A stretch of 64,000 bases of DNA from Adiantum capillus-veneris (lineage: Eukaryota > Streptophyta > Polypodiopsida > Polypodiales > Pteridaceae), in contig CM043964.1 in assembly GCA_014529385.2 (NCBI GenBank), forward strand, positions 108,662,587 through 108,726,586, given 5' to 3'. Positions 33,216 to 45,514 of this stretch are shown one piece after another; the first letter of the stretch is position 1, and each line of letters starts with the position of its first letter. The notes under the pieces are model-generated. The model worked only from the letters and a program-made list of their open reading frames with translations. It searched no databases and had not been told where the DNA came from. The position numbers and the translations under genes were made by a program.

Positions 33216-35056
33216 AAAAACCTTAGGTAAGTGACCGAGACTAGTCCTTGAGGATAGGTATTCTTTGGCTTGCCAAGAGTCTCGTTTTACATTTAAATAG
33301 GATTAGAGGGTGGAGGACTCTCTAGGTCTTAGAGGGAGTCTAGGGAGCGTGTGTCTAGCCTAGATCCTTCGGCTTATGTAGATTTAGGTAGATTGAGATA
33401 GTTTTAGGTATTAGAAGAGTAGGAGTTGGAGTGGTAGAAGCAGTGTGAGGAGAGCTTGAGAGTCCAGAGAGGCCAGGAAGCAACCAAAACACCATTATCA
33501 CCATTTCACATGGGAGTAGGAGTAGAATAAGTAGTACATCATGATTCAAGATCTAGAGCAGTTCATGCATGTATACTTGCTTGTTAGATTCATCACAAGG
33601 TTGTAAAAGACACAAAAGTGTGTTTGAAAGCTGAAGTGAAGTCCAAAAGTTGTTGTGAGTGTTTCTGATAGAGCTGTAGAGCATCAGGAGCATTTCTGTC
33701 AGGAAAAAAATTAATTTTAAGCCAGGAGACATCCTACGCGTAGGATGTCTACAGGCTAATCTGGTGAGAATTTTGGAATTTTGAGTCGACCAGTGTGTTC
33801 AGAAGGTAGGTTTTACCCTATTTTCACTTGGAAAGTGGAAATCTGACCATATCTCGTTTGGATAAGGCCAGATAGACTGAAATTGCCAGACATCCTATCC
33901 AAATTGTGCCAAGGCATTATTTTCAGACCAAAACCATGGGATGACTGCATGAGCATGATCTGCATGATATATTGAGTGATTGAGAGAGGTTTCATCTCAT
34001 CTGAGTGAGAAAATTGGGTTTTGACCAGAGTTTAGCACTTTTGACTGCAAAAGGCTAGGACAGCTAAAATTGGAGACTTTTGAAATCCAAACCAAAATCT
34101 AAGCATACCACTGGGTTGCTGACAATAAGGAGAAGCTGTGGGTCAAGTCTGGGGTCAAACAAAACAAAAAGACATCCTACGCGTAGGATGTCATCTGTGT
34201 GATTTTGCACTGCAAACCTAATTTTGAGCATACTAAAGTGATCAGCATCTCAAGGAGAGTCTATGCTTTGCATTTGAAGCTAATCGGAGCAAAAAGACAT
34301 GCTACGCGTAGGATGTCTAAAGCAAGAAATTGAAGCCAGATACTGACTGTGGGCATAGCAAGGTGTTGTATAGCTTGAGGCAAGCCTCCTAGTCAATTTT
34401 GGTCCAAATTGGGGTTGATTTGACTGATCAAGACCAACAACAGGCTGTCAGAATAGATTTTTGATCCATTGACCAGCTTATAGGTGTCCAAATCAAAAAG
34501 TAAAAACAACTGTGGACTCAGCACATCAAGGGGAATCCATAGTGCAAGAATCTAGGCAAAACAGAGCAGGAGACATCCTACATGTAGGATGTCTACTGGG
34601 GCTTAGTGAAGAGAAAATTTGACTAAGCTTATATAGTGAGGTTCCATTTGGCTTAAGGGTTCCAGAACTTCTTTCAGAAGTGAATTTGGACCTTGTTTGA
34701 CCTTTTGATAGAGCAAAGACTGAATTCAGACTTTTCACGTAAATTAACCAACATCCAAGGGAAGTACAGTTCCAGATTAGCAAACCTAATCCAGAACACC
34801 AGCAGTGTATAAAATACAGTAGTGGTTGAGGTTAACTCTCTAGTTATACCAATCATTACTAAGATAGACTCTAGCGGTTAAATGCTTTGATTCGATTGCT
34901 GAAATTAAACGCTTGTGTACAAGTATAATCAGCAGCAAAGCAAGAAGTTGTGCAGAGACTGATCCTTTGCCAGGTGAGTGGTTGGATTTGTGATAAATTG
35001 CATTCATAAGTTTGATGAATTTAAGATCAGGTTGATACATTTTTAGAGACCAAAAG
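33216..35056 (+). other. Element A leader carrying four 24-bp palindromes
   Basis: There is no convincing ORF in 1.8 kb. The palindrome AGACATCCTACG plus its reverse complement occurs at 33727-33750 (perfect) and 34170-34192 (22 bp). It also occurs at 34295-34318 (one mismatch) and 34571-34594 (perfect, centre CATG instead of CGCG). The same palindrome recurs at 49112-49971 in the reversed part of the element. Confidence 0.85.
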
Positions 35057-37816
35057 GTGGCAGGTGACCAAGGTAACTTAGTGTCCACCGAGGAGAGTGT
35101 AACTCAGGCAAGGCTAGATCCACTAGCACCGATTATTGAGGAGGGTAGTGATACTGACACTTCATCAGACAAATCCTTCTTCATGATGGGTAGTCAACAG
35201 CCAGGAGGTTTCACCTATGACGGACCAATGCCAGGAGGAAGCACCTCCCTTAATCATTTGAATGATTCCAAGTTCACTGTGATCTTCTTAGAAGGAACAA
35301 ACTCGAGGGGAGCCCTAGTTTATTCTGACTATCAAGGACGTAAGTGTATTTGTATTGAAGAAAGACCGGCTCAGAGACTGGAGATAATTTGAGTCTATGA
35401 TGATGGAGATAGATTCAGAGACGAAAAGGGGAACCACTATCTGATAGTTAGTAACCCTGAAGATTACAACAGATATGGAGATAACGTGGAGAAGGGGAAA
35501 ATGGTTTCAGAAACTCAAGAACCGCCACCAAACATTGATTGACATGGAGCGCTTTTTATGTATGATAAGAAAACAACCAGGGTTTCAACTTATAATGAGA
35601 ATGTGGGAATTTACAAGCATGAGAGCGAGGGAATAGTCTCTTACTTTCGCTGCAAAGAACCATACCCAAACAAGTTAAGCAAAGACAAGGTTCTTTACTT
35701 ATTCTCTTATGAAATTGCAATGGGGAAGGATATAGTTTTTTTTTATAGGTACGGGCGAGAACACCAACGTATTCTTCCAGAGGAGGTAGAAAGGGCAACA
35801 GTTCCAGGAGCATCAACATATGCCCCCGATGAAGTGCCAAGAGCCACCTACACCCCTAGCAAGTCGACAAATCCCTTTTCAGAGGAGTATGACGCGACCT
35901 CACATTCCACCGCAAACATTTAACAACCAAAACCAACCATCAACTCAGCCATCATTGCAGGCATGGCTTCGACAAAGTGCAACATTAGAGCAATACCAAA
36001 CCGAGATGGTTATCAAGTTGCACAAGGGCTAAGGGATTTACAAGAACCACCACTCTATTCACGGTATCAAGCAGAGAGTAAGCCAAAAACTCAAGGGTCA
36101 ACAGAGCCTGGAAGACCACCCATAGAACGAGTTCGAAGAGATGAACCATATCTTGCAAGAACTGTTAGAAATTATGGCTTAGGAGCACCACTCGGAGAGG
36201 AGCCAGCCTACTACAGAAGACCAAAGGAGGTATATAGATTGGGATGAGGAGATCCAATGATGAGATTTGGAGACCATCGTAGAACTATACCTTCTCAAGT
36301 GCAAAAATGGGTAAACAAGAAATACACGGGAAACAGAGATCCGAGAAATCATGTAACAGCCTTTGTGTGTGTAATTAGAGTTGAAGAGGTGTTAGACTTC
36401 CCTACCCAATTTGCAGGGTTTGGACTAACCCTAGAGGATGACGCTGCTACGTGGTTTGACTCTGTGGAGAGTAGAGACTTTGAGTCTATGGAGGAGGTGT
36501 TTGACGAATTTATCGAGGAATTCTCACAAAGGGCGATAGCTCATAATGCAGTCTCACAAATCCATAAATTCAAACAGAAATATGGGGAATCTGTGCGTAA
36601 GGCAGCCCTATGACTAAAAAGATATGTTAAGTTCTGTCCTGTGGAGGGACTGCCAACTCAGTCCAAACTTATGCTTATATTTATCCAAGGACTAAGGAAT
36701 GCAGATCTCCAGAAGGACTTACATATGAAGAGGAGCACGATGTTGAATGAGTTAACTAAGGAGGCTCTTTACCTTGTAGACAATTGTGCGGTCTACAAAG
36801 AGGGTGAGTTCAAGGATCTTGATGACGATTAATCCTCACAACAAAGTGGAAGCAATTCTTCTAAGACAACACCGAAAGGAGAAGTAGCTGTAAACCAAGA
36901 GCAACTTGTAGAGGAAGTGCTAAAAAAGATTAACTTGTACGCCAAACCCCAGGCTAAACATCCCAAGTGGTGTGCTATTGAACAAAAATGGACAAACCAT
37001 GGGACGGAGGAATTTTATTATAACAAGGGATATGTGAGAGAGAGACCTTACGCTCCCCAAGCTCAAGTAGCATCTCCTCAAGTTCCACCGATGCCTAGAT
37101 ATCAAGCAGGCAACCTACCAGGACCTGTAGGTGTCAAAAGACCACAACTTGTGTTGGGGCAACCACCACCCCTACCAGGATTACGACCAGTTGGCATAAG
37201 ATACACACCAACAGTAACCGAATCAGAAGAGAAGGCTTTGGTGCCTATGCATGCATATTATGAAGATCCCAATGGATATGCGGCAAACCCTGCCTATTAT
37301 CCACCGGAAGAACCCTCAACACCAAAACCATGGAGCATGATGGGAGGTGCAGGACCACCGACATTGCAAGTAGCAGGAGAAGGAAGATATAGCTTGGATG
37401 AACGAACACTGTTATTCATAGCCAACGGAGGCATGGTTGGACAGAGACATGCATACCAACAAAGAGGAGCTCAAGGAGCACCTCAACAGCCTAAAGGACC
37501 CTGCTACAAGTGTGGTGGAGACCATTGGCTAAGAGATTGTCCTCATGATGAAATCATTAGAGTCAACGCATATTGCAGCGAGTATGGAGTTACTCATTTG
37601 ATTCCTGATTGCCCTAAGAACCTGAGCAAAGGATCAAAAACCACCTTGAACATGCTGGAAGCAGTGCCTTCCAGTGGAGGGTCAGAAAACGAGACAATAA
37701 TACCTATTCACGCAATAACGCGAGCCCAATCTCAAAGAATGACGAACAAACCCATAATTGAAGAGCCAAAAACCAATGCCCCAAGTTCAGAAACGAAAAA
37801 TCAGAGAAGCACTTGA
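35057..37816 (+). pseudogene. Element A gag
   Basis: One frame runs from MAGDQGNLVS to 37816 with a handful of stops (35390, 35540, 35921, 36245, 36611, 36830), so it is a decayed long ORF. Residues before the capsid region are acidic and unknown. The Retrotrans_gag-like core at about 36290-36610 has WVNKKYTGNRDPRNHVTAF, GFGLTLEDDAATWFDSV and FIEEFSQRAIAHNA, continued by the helix around 36650-36830. A CCHC-like knuckle, CYKCGGDHWLRDCP, lies at about 37501-37542. The unusually long segment before the capsid core may be a separate upstream ORF, as in some very large plant Ty3 elements. Confidence 0.85.
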
Positions 37817-38667
37817 AGGCTAGAAAGGTGTGTATGAAAGCAAGGAAAGAACAAGAGCAAACTGGTCTATCCAAGGAGTTAAAACACACAAAGGATAGAT
37901 TGGAACGGTTAGAGAATCTAGCTAGCCTAAGCTCACACACCACAGCAACCATAGCACCCAAGGAAATAGCAAAACCCAAAAGTGCAGGATCAGGAGGATC
38001 AGTACTGGTAGACAAGGTAAATGAGCAGTTAGATGCACTTCTAAAAGCTTACGAAGCCAAACTCAAAAAGAACCAAACCCAAGAGCAAAGATGGATGGCT
38101 TATCCATATGCTGAAATAGAAAAACAGAGGTTGGAAATGTGTAGAAAGATGATTGAAACATCTCAATCTTTAATAGAAAACCCACTTGGTAAACCTGCAA
38201 ATTGGCATGAAGTATCAGCTCCAACCCCTATCAAACCAGCTTTAGAGGAACAAGTAGAAACGAAGGAAAGACTCACAAATGCCTATGAGTCTAGGGGAGA
38301 GCCTATCATAGTGCCAAATACAACAGATGAAGCAAGTGATTGGTTCCAGCCTAAAGCAGTGGCAGAAATGGGTAAGGATTGTAACTGTTTAGATGATCTG
38401 TGGAAGCAAATCCGTGAGGACAACGAAGCTAACAGGGTAAGTTACCACATGAACAGCACGAGAAAAGAGAAAAATGAGATCTTACCTCCTATTGAAGAAT
38501 TTGAGGCAAGATCACAAATGAACTTTGATATACATTCACAAAGGGGAGACCAGGGGTCAATTAGTTCGGGGCACAACCAACCAGACTCGCTAAAAACTCT
38601 ACCCTCTTACCTAGGAGAGTATGAAGCCAAGTCTGAGAGCAATCCCATCTCAAAGACTTTCTTCTAA
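37813..38667 (+). pseudogene. Element A gag-protease linker, charged and helical
   Basis: An uninterrupted 284-residue frame, shifted relative to gag and overlapping its end by 4 nt. It is rich in Lys, Glu and Gln and probably helical (KELKHTKDRLERLENL, EKQRLEMCRKMIETSQSLI). No domain is recognised. It overlaps the next frame, which returns to the gag register, so the shifts are probably indels in one polyprotein. Confidence 0.6.
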
Positions 38668-39650
38668 CAAAGTGATGGATTCACAAGGGTTGATTGAGTT
38701 ATTTTCCACTCATGTAGCATGCACAATCACATTGGCCGAACTCTTGAGGATACGACCAAACATGTGGACCACAGTAGGAAAATGCCTAGAAAAATTTAGA
38801 GTGAAAGACCCAACCTCGAAGCTTCAGGAAGGGATCCGAGAATTGGACATGCCTCAACTAAACACTAGGCCAGTACCTTTAAACAATGTTGGAGAGTATT
38901 GTGAGGGAGAAGATGGGAACACTACGCTACCAGTAGAATTCCAAGGAGTAGTTTCCAAGGCTATTCTTGACAGTGGAGCAGGAGTTGCTATCGCCGCCAA
39001 GGAAATCTGGAAAAAATGGGAAAAACCAGCTTTGAGAGCTACTAGAATGAAATTGCAATTGGCAGATGGGTTCATGGAAAATCCTCTAGGACTCTTAGAA
39101 AAAGTGATTGTCACTTCATGCGGAATCGAGTATGAGCATACATTTGCAATAGTCGATCGACAAAAAGAACAATTATGAGATTATCTTAGGAAGACCATTC
39201 ATGAGACAATTAAAGATGGTCCAGGATTGGGGTTACGATCACATATACCTAAGACATGGTGAGACAACAACCAAAATACACCTAAAAGACCATAGTTACA
39301 AGGATGTGAACCAAACACCAGTGGAAGAGTTTGATTCAGCTACAGTCGCAGGATCGGAACTCCCAGCATGGTTAGGGCAACAAAAAGAGCTATGGATGTG
39401 CGGAGCTTCACATTGTGGGAGCTTAAAAAGAGAGCAATGCGTCTTAGAAAGAGCGATTGAGGACAAGGATTATATTCCGAAAACTTTTCCTGAAGATTCC
39501 TTGGAACCTCTAGAATGGGAACACATACTAGCAACATTGGATGTCTGTACCATTACAGATAGTCCAACAACAAAATTTTGTGATAAGGATGGCTATGATG
39601 TGCTACCCTATTACATGGTAAGCATTATACCAGGAGAGTTTTAAAACTCC
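38621..39650 (+). pseudogene. Element A aspartic protease
   Basis: The first half (frame to 39178) has the retropepsin active site KAILDSGAGVAIAAKEIW and a LQLADGF flap-like segment. After a one-base shift in an A-rich run near 39170, the second half starts ILGRPFMRQLKMVQDWGYDH, the C-terminal ILGR motif. About 120 acidic residues follow without a known domain. RT should come next but is not found on this strand. Confidence 0.85.
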
Positions 39651-39992
39651 TATGAACATCTGGAGGTAAATAACGATGCAGATAATGAGTGTTCAGACAA
39701 CTCAAGTGAGCGTGGGGAGAAAACAGAGAAAATCAAGTTTTATGATTTTGCTAATCAGACCCTAGACGCCAGGAACGCTATAGGAGAAAACGAGCAGAAA
39801 ACAAAGCGAGAGAGAACCTTGCCCAGGATAAAAGGTAAAACTCACTATCTGATGCTTTTAAAAGCAGGGGATTGTGTAAAAGATCAAATATCCGGAAGAT
39901 TCTCAAAAGTTTGAAGGGAAAGAACGCAAGAGGAAATAAAACAAGTATGAAAAGCTAAAACCGAAACAAAATCACAAAGCTAAAACTAAAAC
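39651..39992 (+). other. Element A sequence downstream of protease, up to the B insertion
   Basis: Acidic coding-like remnants (SDNSSERGEKTEKIKF) with stops. No RT motif is reached before the LTR of element B starts at 39993. Confidence 0.5.
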
Positions 39993-40928
39993 TGCATCGA
40001 TTTTCACTATCACCAGTACCAGTGTGTTTTTTCTACAATAATGAGGTGTTGGTAGCGTGTAAAACTTCTCGAGGAAGCTATCCACGGGCCGACGACATGA
40101 GGTAAGCAGATGCGTCAGATGGCATCTAGTGGCGTCAGGAGGTCGAATGGGGTCAATACTTGCACGTGGATAAGTATGGATGCAACGTGGATGTTTTCTT
40201 GTGATAATTATGCAGAAAGGTCATCATGAGGAACATATTTTGGGGCCACTTCACGTGGTGGCGGGATGTATTATTGGAAAAAGTTAGAGTGTCAGGCGTG
40301 CGGAGGATGCAGCAGGGTGACAACTATGCACTGCGAGGTCAGTTTTTGGCCTGTTCGGGATCCGTTTGAGGTCATCTAAAAGGCCAAGGGTGCCCAAGTA
40401 ATAAAGTTAAGTGTGGGAACTGAAAAAATAGAGAGAAGACCAGAAAAAATGTGGAGGGAATAGGAGGAACAACTGCAACTGTGTTTTTGCCCATTTTGGA
40501 GCCTCTTTTGGTCGTAAACTGCTCATCTGAGGTCGGATTTGAGCACTTTGACATTGTAGACTGGGGTTTTGGGCCGTTCCGGACACGATGGAACTATCCA
40601 TTTTGCCAAATTTCTCACTTTTTTCTGTTTGTTTGGCTGTGTAAGTTTCTCTTATGAGTGAAGCTTCTGCTCCTATTTGTGATTGTATCTGGCATATTTT
40701 ACCCATTTTGTGTGAACTATTTGCTCCATTGGTGTTGGCCCAAGCTCAATTGTATCTAAACATAAAAAATTCTCCTCTATTGAGCTGAGTTCTGTGGGTG
40801 TGTGTGTGTCTCTCTCTCTCTCTCTCTCTGTGTGGAGTGGGTAAATGGATAGTCTCTCTCCTCTCACTCCATAGGTGTGTTCCCTATCTTGGCCAGGTGG
40901 CCGGTTGTGTAAGTTGAGTGGTGCCCCA

Positions 40929-40978
<50 letters not shown>

Positions 40979-41040
40979 CCTTCCAAGAGTGTGTGTCGGG
41001 TCATTATAATGGCGTTGTGTGTGTTTCCATCCCGCTCACA
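39993..41040 (+). repeat. LTR of Ty3 element B, + strand copy
   Basis: 1048 bp from TGCATCGATTTTCACTATC to CATCCCGCTCACA. It matches the reversed copy at 55516-58074 (apart from an inserted solo LTR) throughout. It contains a (GT)n run of about 22 units at 40931-40976. The preceding 5 bp (AAAAC) do not match the flank of the reversed copy. Confidence 0.9.
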
Positions 41041-41045
41041 TTCTT

Positions 41046-41060
41046 TTGGCGCCCCCACGG
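41046..41060 (+). other. Element B probable primer binding site
   Basis: TGGCGCCCCCACGG lies five bases after the LTR end. TGGCGCC is the start of the tRNA-Asp-type PBS, and the rest is diverged. Confidence 0.6.
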
Positions 41061-41618
41061 AGGATCTTCTTCGAGTACCTTCTGCTTCTAGCTTCGAGCT
41101 TCGAGATTCGGGATTACATTCTATATTTTGGGTTCCTACTGCTCTACTTCTGGGCAAACTCTGTCAAAATTTTTCCAAGTTATGATGGCTGGTTTTGTGG
41201 TCTTTTGAGCCATTTATGTTGTTATGTTGCTGAAATTCTGGCAAAATCAGAGGATAAGACAGGTGTACTTTCTTCGGAGCTTCATGGTTGGCTTTAATGG
41301 ATGATCAAAATGTCCCTCAATTCACTCCCTTTCATTTAACTCAGAGAATCCAGATAAATGTTCATGTGTCCAGGAAGATTTTTTTCCAGCAGCGCATAGT
41401 CTTTATGTTCGGGCCAAGAAGATTATGAGAGATCCTGGAATGCCCTTTGCCTGTTGTAATCCCGATGATTAACTATGAAAACTCATTTGATGTGCATGTG
41501 TTTGTCCTCATCTAAAGACAAGCTCCATTGAAGTTTCTAGGGATTGAGTCAATCAAACGTTTTGGGTTCTTGCACGTGTGTTCGAAGGGGTTCTCAAAGC
41601 ATCGTAACTTGGGTAGCC
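41061..41618 (+). other. Element B leader
   Basis: About 560 bp between PBS and gag. It contains TTCTGCTTCTAGCTTCGAGC-type direct repeats but no gene. Confidence 0.5.
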
Positions 41619-42650
41619 ATGGATTTCTCTTATCCGGGGTTTCATGGAAGAAGTGATGAAGATGTGAAAGACTTTTTGGAAAAGATGGAGGTTGCCTGCA
41701 TTAGCAACCAAATTCATGACCCGACGCAGATGTTACGCCTTCTCTAAATTTGTTTGAAGAGTGATGCACGAGTTTGGTCCAAATCATTTGAAGAGGAGCT
41801 GCGTGTGGCTGATCCACCTGTAAGATTGAGTTGGGACAATCTAAGGCATGGATTGGAAGTGGAGTTTGTGAAGATAGAAGATCCTGACAAAGTGTGGCAA
41901 GAAGTACAAGCTTTAGTGCAAAAAGAAAGTGAGCCAGTAGATGCGTACATACGTAAGTTTTCATTGGCATGGGACTCAAGATGTGCAAGGCCTTAGCACC
42001 ACAAGTACCCCCACCTGACATGATGAAGAAGGATAGGTTCTTGGCTGGTCTTTGGGAGAATATACGTTGGAGAGTGGAGCTAAAGAAGCCTAGGACATAT
42101 GAAGATGCACTAGAGGTGGCAAGGAACAAAGAGTGGAAGCTGAGGAAAATGAGCTAGTTAGGGGTGGAGTCTTTGCCCATGAGGTCTAAATTCCAGCCTA
42201 TGGACTCTTTTCCAGTTCACATGCTAGGGGTTCGTCATGAACCAATGGTTTCTATTACTCCTCAGGTTATGCCAGCAGTGGTCACTACAGCAGTGCAAGA
42301 TGATGGGCTAAGGCAAGACATGAGGCAAGTGGTAGATTTAATGAAAAATCTCAGTCTAAACATGCTAGGTCAAGTGGAAAATAATCGAGGTCAAGGGAGG
42401 TTTGCAAATCAGCCAGGAGGTGAAGAAAGACCTAGGAATGGTGTTGGACAAAGCAATGGTAGGTTCTGGAGACATATGCCCACATGTTATAATTGTGGAG
42501 AGTTGGGATACATCAACCCGCAATGTGATAAGCCACCAAGGATGGGGGGAGACATGTATCCATTGCCAAGACAGGTGAAAACTAGGTCAAATGATTATGG
42601 CATCGAAATTAAGGGAGAAGAAGGAACCAGTGGATTAAGCCAATAGGAAA
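41619..42650 (+). pseudogene. Element B gag
   Basis: Starts MDFSYPGFHGRSDEDVKDFL, a capsid start of Ty3 type, and continues ARVWSKSFEEELRVADPPV, then LVQKESEPVDAYIRKFSLAW and KKDRFLAGLWENIRWRVEL. The CCHC-like knuckle CYNCGELGYINPQC lies at about 42485 (its His is replaced by Tyr). TAA at 41745-41747 and a frameshift near 41985 break it. Confidence 0.85.
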
Positions 42651-43200
42651 ATGGAAAGACAAAAGTGATAAGTGTGGTTACCTTGGAGAAGGCATCAAAG
42701 CTAGAGGATACACTAGTGATTCCTATTGGGAAGAGGACCACAGAGGACAAGGAAGGAAGAAGTGCCCCAGGTCCTAGTAAGAAGAAAGGAAAGAGCCATG
42801 AAGGCGAGGATGTCAAGGCCAAGAGGAAAAGAAGGGCTCGTCATATTTTTCACTAGGGGATGGGCAATTAAGCTATGACTTGAAGGAGGATCTGACAAGC
42901 AGGAAGGCAGATGTTACTTTTGGGAAGCTTATAGAGATGGTGCCTAAGTTAAAGAGACAATGGAAGAGGATGGTTAACCCAATGGAAAAAGAGCCAGAGA
43001 GAGGTTCAGTGAAGGTGTTGGCGATGGATGAACTACCAGACATTTGTCCAATAGTAGATGTGTGGAACAAAAGAAAAAATCTAAGACAAGGTTATGTGGA
43101 TGGTGGAGCCCAAATATGTGTCATAACACACTTATGCGTTGAGAAGATGGGTCTCACAGTGACTGGGGTGTCAGGCTTTTGGATTCTCAAATGCTCAGAG
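42651..43200 (+). pseudogene. Element B linker and N-terminal half of protease, truncated at a rearrangement
   Basis: A basic linker (about 42660-42850) is followed by the frame 42880-43242. That frame contains GYVDGGAQICVITHLCVEKM, the protease active site in the form D-G-G-A. Within the same frame the sequence changes into reversed CACTA D at about 43200. The other half of this protease is on the - strand at 58645-58325. Confidence 0.8.
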
Positions 43201-44533
43201 AGGTGGAAGCCAAATCGAGGACCACATTTCGGACATGCATGATTGCCCTAATAACTCAAGCCTGAAACATCACATATAATATTTAAAAGCATTGACATAT
43301 CCATGAATTACATGTGTGTGAGGGTTTCAAAGGCACTTACCTGAGCACTCACCAAAGCCTGTCCAATCGTACATGGTCCACATGAGAATTCCTTGCACAT
43401 GTACATTCCGTCATCGGATTGGTTGGGACATATCAACCACATCAATTCCTGTCCACAAGATTTGGAGCTCTTCTATAAGTGGTGCCAGATAGACATCCAT
43501 GTTCTTTGCTTTGTACTTTCCTGGGACGATCAATGACAACAACAAATGGCCCTTCTTGATAGCGAGTCATGGTGGAAGATTATAATTAACCAGACAAATA
43601 GGCCATGTGCTCCATGACGAACTCCGTAATCCAAATGGGCTTACTCCGTCCATTGCCAGACCAAAGCGGATACATCGAGGCTCATTCTTAAATGTAGGTC
43701 AACTTTCCTCTATGGGCTTCCATGCACGAGAGTCAGCAGGTACCCGCATAACATCATCTGTCGATCTAGTATTTGAGTGCCATGTCATCAAAGCGGCTTG
43801 GACTTGCACCTAAACATGCTCTTTATTCTTAGAATGATAGGAAAGTGTTGAAGGACCTTTGCAGGGATAAATTTTCCTTGTGTGTCCTCCCTGTATCTGT
43901 TTCCACAATTGGCACACTGTTCTAGGTTTGCATACTCATTGTGAAAAAGTATACAATCATTAGGACATGCATGTAATTTTTGATAATCCAAGCCCAAATT
44001 AGTAAGAAGCTTTTTAGCGACTAGACGGGTAGGGGGCATGTGATTCCCTTCTGGCAAGATTTGCTCATTTAGTAACCTGATGTTACATGAACAAGTCAGC
44101 CCTTTGATCACTTTATATGAACTGTAATTTGCACTTTACCATGCTTAGGATAAATATGTTTACCTCAAAAGCTCTGTGACTGAGGCGTCAGAACAACCGT
44201 ATAAAGACTGCAAATTAAGCATTGCCAATGTGGTACGGAGAACTGAGATTTTTGCACCAGTGTAGAGCGGCATGCATGCAAGACTTTGCATAATCTCACC
44301 CTCCTCATTGTTCCTATCATGTGGTCGATATGAATGGGACGGCTGAGGTTGGGGTCCACAGTACTGTGTTCAATGTTGTCGCCTTCTATGTTGGAATCCA
44401 TGTCAAAGAACGCGTCCAACATCTGCTCCATCTCTACTTCTTGAAATGCCAGTTCAGGTATTAGTTTGGGAGGACTCAATCGATGGCTGCTCATTTGAAA
44501 ATCGTCTTCTCTGGGATGAAGTTGGAGAAATAT
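43201..44533 (-). pseudogene. CACTA D TNP2 transposase, continuation on the - strand
   Basis: Reading down from 44533 (ATATT next to the A LTR): exon with FLQLHPREDDFQMSSHRL and LAFQEVEMEQMLDAFFDMD; then 44111-43788 with CNIRLLNEQILPEGNHMPP, LHACPNDCILFHNEY and KVLQHFPIILRIKSMF. The same frame continues through stops with LAMDGVSPFGLRSSSW, LLLSLIVPGKY and MDVYLAPLIEELQ. An intron-like gap and ACPKCGPRF follow at about 43225. These are the same blocks, in the same order, as exons 1-3 of the first CACTA transposase. Confidence 0.88.
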
Positions 44534-45462
44534 TGTTGGACAGATACCGCGACGGACGTCAGCACAGCGAGAACTCACCTAACAATATTTGTCAGCTAAG
44601 GACGAAGCTCGACCCGCAGGCGCGTGGAAGCAAGCATAGGGTGTCAACCTACACTCGACTGACTCCTAACTAATTCCTACAGAGGTCTCTACCCAATTTC
44701 TAAGTCACAGCCTTCAAGAGTGGATAAGAGGAAACTTCCTACAACGCTTTCTAGACCCGAACACCCATCAAACAATCTCGAAACACCACAGAACTTGAAG
44801 GAGGCCCTACTAACACCAATAGGTCGCTCTTCCTAAGGTCTATGAACCAAAACCCCAACCCAAAACACCTGGTGCAGAATCACGTAGAATGTCTAGCCAA
44901 AATTTGCAGGTCATCGTTTCCGAAATCTAAAGTGCCTAATGTGTAGGTCTACTCAATGCGAACGTGTGGATATGCTGCAATGCAAAATCGGACAACGTAT
45001 GCTCACCGAATCACCAGATGAAGCTCGTAGATGGAGCTCACAAAACCAGACTATACGTGCACAATGTAGGTATTGGCACGTAGCTCTCATCGAGGGCAAC
45101 ACGCTGCACTTCACCGCACTCGATTCCGACCACCGGTGCTCACATAGCATCAAGATGAAGCTCTCACTCTGTCTCGTACACAGTACGCTCACTCATAGAC
45201 TTCAAAAATTTTGTTTAAAATGACAAAAGGTCTTTCATTAACGTCAAAAAGTGGTATAAATACCTTACAATTCTCAAACCCTAATGTTCCATCCTAACCA
45301 TCTACTCAATCTAAATGTCAAAATTGGGATACAATCTGGAAACTTCTGTAAGCCCCAATATTTACAAGGTGAAATGTCGGGTTTTCTCAATAAATGAATA
45401 ATTACAAAAAATAATAATTTGTCGAGCAGTCAATTTCCGTAGGGTGTGTCCAGCTTCTAACA
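44534..45462 (-). repeat. 3' LTR of element A, reversed
   Basis: 929 bp. On the - strand it starts TGTTAGAAGCTGGACACACC at 45462 and ends TGTCCAACA at 44534. Its next five bases on the - strand are ATATT, identical to the bases before the + strand LTR at 32264. A polypurine tract, AAGGAGGGGGGAG, lies just upstream (45463-45476), so this is a 3' LTR. Confidence 0.93.
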
Positions 45463-45514
45463 CTCCCCCCTCCTTGCTCATGTCATCCTCGACATGGTTG
45501 TTGGAGATGTTTCT
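45463..45514 (-). other. Element A polypurine tract
   Basis: On the - strand, GCAAGGAGGGGGGAG runs into the LTR start. It follows the stop of the coiled-coil ORF by about 40 bp. Confidence 0.8.

Noticed and set aside
33727-34594. CRISPR-like repeat array
   Set aside because: Palindromic repeats are widely and unevenly spaced, in a eukaryotic retroelement leader, with no cas genes.
32264-45462. A 13-kb transposon with 930-bp terminal inverted repeats
   Set aside because: The 'inverted repeats' have LTR hallmarks (PBS after one, PPT before the other, TG/CA ends). The - strand copy also continues into CACTA D on its inner side.
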